DNA of 6,536 bases from Myxococcales bacterium (lineage in GTDB: Bacteria; Myxococcota_C; UBA6777), in assembly GCA_027005175.1 (NCBI GenBank), contig JALTMC010000212.1:1-6536 (forward strand), read 5' to 3'. The position numbers were made by a program, and so were the translations under genes. A model generated the notes under the pieces. That model was not told the DNA's origin. It did not search any database and saw only the letters and a program-made list of their open reading frames with translations. Shown in pieces: positions 5,701-6,536 of this stretch (position 1 is the stretch's first letter; every line of letters begins with the position of its first letter).

Positions 5701-6536
5701 TCAATTTCCTTTTGTTCGTGGGTTTGGTGAAGTCTGCGGCGAAGCGGATTGTGGAGTGGGGGGTGCCGGTGCAAAGTGCAGCCGCTCTTTGTTTTCGTCT
5801 ACATCAGCGAGGATGGTTGTATTTTCAGGAAACCGTTCTTCCAAGAGTTCCATGGAGAGGGGGTTTTGTACAAGTTGTAGAATCGCACGTCGAAGGGGTC
5901 GGGCGCCGAAAGCTGGGTCATATCCAGCTTTGGCCAACCACTCTTTGGCATCAGGTGTGAAAGATAGATCGAGGGAACGTTCTTTGAGTAAGGTTTGTAG
6001 GCGTTTTAACTGAATGTCAGTGATCTTTTGAATGGCTTCAAAGGAGAGGCGTTGAAAGATCAATGTTTCATCGATTCGGTTGAGGAACTCGGGTCGAAAG
6101 CAGGACAGCAGCTGCTCTTGAATGATCGCCTGTAGCTGTTTGGGGTTGCTGGCGATGGTGTCATCCAGGATATGCTCTGCGCCGAGATTGGATGTGAGGA
6201 TCAGGACCGTGTTTTTAAAGTCGATGGTTCGTCCTTGTCCGTCGGTTAAGTGTCCATCATCGAGGACTTGTAGCAGGATATTGAAGACATCTGGGTGTGC
6301 CTTTTCGACTTCATCGAAAAGTACAACGGTGTAAGGACGCTGTCGAACAGCTCCTGTGAGTTGTCCACCTTCTTCATGGCCCACATATCCAGGAGGTGGT
6401 CCGACGAGTCTGGAGACTGCGTGTTTCTCCATAAACTCGGACATATCGATGCGAACCATGGCTCGTTCATCGTCAAATAGAAAGGAGGCCAGAGCTTTGG
6501 CCAACTCTGTTTTTCCTACACCGGTAGGTCCTAGAA
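5701..6536 (-). CDS. clpB: ATP-dependent disaggregase ClpB, C-terminal part
   Basis: The gene enters from the right window edge, and 277 complete codons plus the TGA at 5703-5701 are visible. They cover the second AAA+ domain and the C-terminal small domain (PF07724 and PF10431). Walker A GPTGVGKT is at 6531-6508, the pore loop GYVG at 6390-6379, Walker B ending in Asp-Glu (VVLFDEVEK) at about 6315-6310, sensor 1 in LTSNLG, the arginine finger in [11 protein letters not shown] and sensor 2 in [17 protein letters not shown] and the close match to E. coli ClpB around the pore loop favour ClpB over ClpA or ClpC, though the middle domain that would settle this is outside the window. ClpB is a cytoplasmic hexamer that works with DnaK to pull proteins from aggregates. 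The last 22 or so residues (about 5769-5704) are a Pro/Ser/Thr/Gln-rich tail beyond the usual end of the family. Heat-shock control is expected, but the promoter is not in view. Confidence 0.93.
   Translation of the reverse strand, partial: LGPTGVGKTELAKALASFLFDDERAMVRIDMSEFMEKHAVSRLVGPPPGYVGHEEGGQLTGAVRQRPYTVVLFDEVEKAHPDVFNILLQVLDDGHLTDGQGRTIDFKNTVLILTSNLGAEHILDDTIASNPKQLQAIIQEQLLSCFRPEFLNRIDETLIFQRLSFEAIQKITDIQLKRLQTLLKERSLDLSFTPDAKEWLAKAGYDPAFGARPLRRAILQLVQNPLSMELLEERFPENTTILADVDENKERLHFAPAPPTPQSASPQTSPNPRTKGN

Noticed and set aside
5696-6013. Plus-strand frame opposite clpB, starting at TTG just after an AGGAG-like sequence
   Set aside because: It lies antisense to strongly conserved ClpB sequence and has no recognisable feature. 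The SD-like match is short and probably chance.

Overview
The window looks like chromosomal DNA of a Gram-negative bacterium, most likely from Myxococcota or a related former-deltaproteobacterial lineage. The clues are secreted proteins packed with MopE-type EIC...DNDCDG..D motifs, a lipoprotein with a C-x5-C-x5-C-x4-C motif right after its anchor, and a membrane-anchored transglutaminase-like protein. Base composition looks roughly balanced by eye, well below the high GC of classical myxobacteria, so an uncultured or marine relative is more likely than Myxococcus itself. This placement is inference.

Left half, plus strand (1-3804): two tandem paralogous genes for Cys-rich, exported, probably cell-surface proteins. 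The first (to 1471) has lost its 5' end to the window edge. The second (1648-3804) is complete. It encodes a lipoprotein with an acidic octapeptide-repeat stalk, four MopE-type metal-binding motifs and a C-terminal region of about 300 residues. The first gene has a closely related C-terminal region, also preceded by four MopE-type motifs. In both proteins this region is built from three degenerate copies of a 90-100 residue module, and both end in the same six residues.

Right half, minus strand (3821-6536): the 3' part of clpB (second AAA+ domain, cut by the window edge), then 239 nt of low-complexity DNA, then a 546-residue membrane-anchored transglutaminase-like protein with a complete Cys-His-Asp triad. 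The spacer carries an imperfect heptad-based tandem repeat, which is G/U-rich and almost structureless if transcribed from the minus strand. The transglutaminase gene and the lipoprotein gene converge, with 16 nt between their stop codons.

How the genes work together: the two plus-strand genes look like members of one surface-protein family made by duplication and module shuffling. ClpB is a cytoplasmic disaggregase and the transglutaminase-like protein probably acts outside the inner membrane. Nothing in the sequence ties either of them to the surface proteins beyond proximity. No RNA gene, CRISPR array, insertion sequence or convincing intrinsic terminator was seen.
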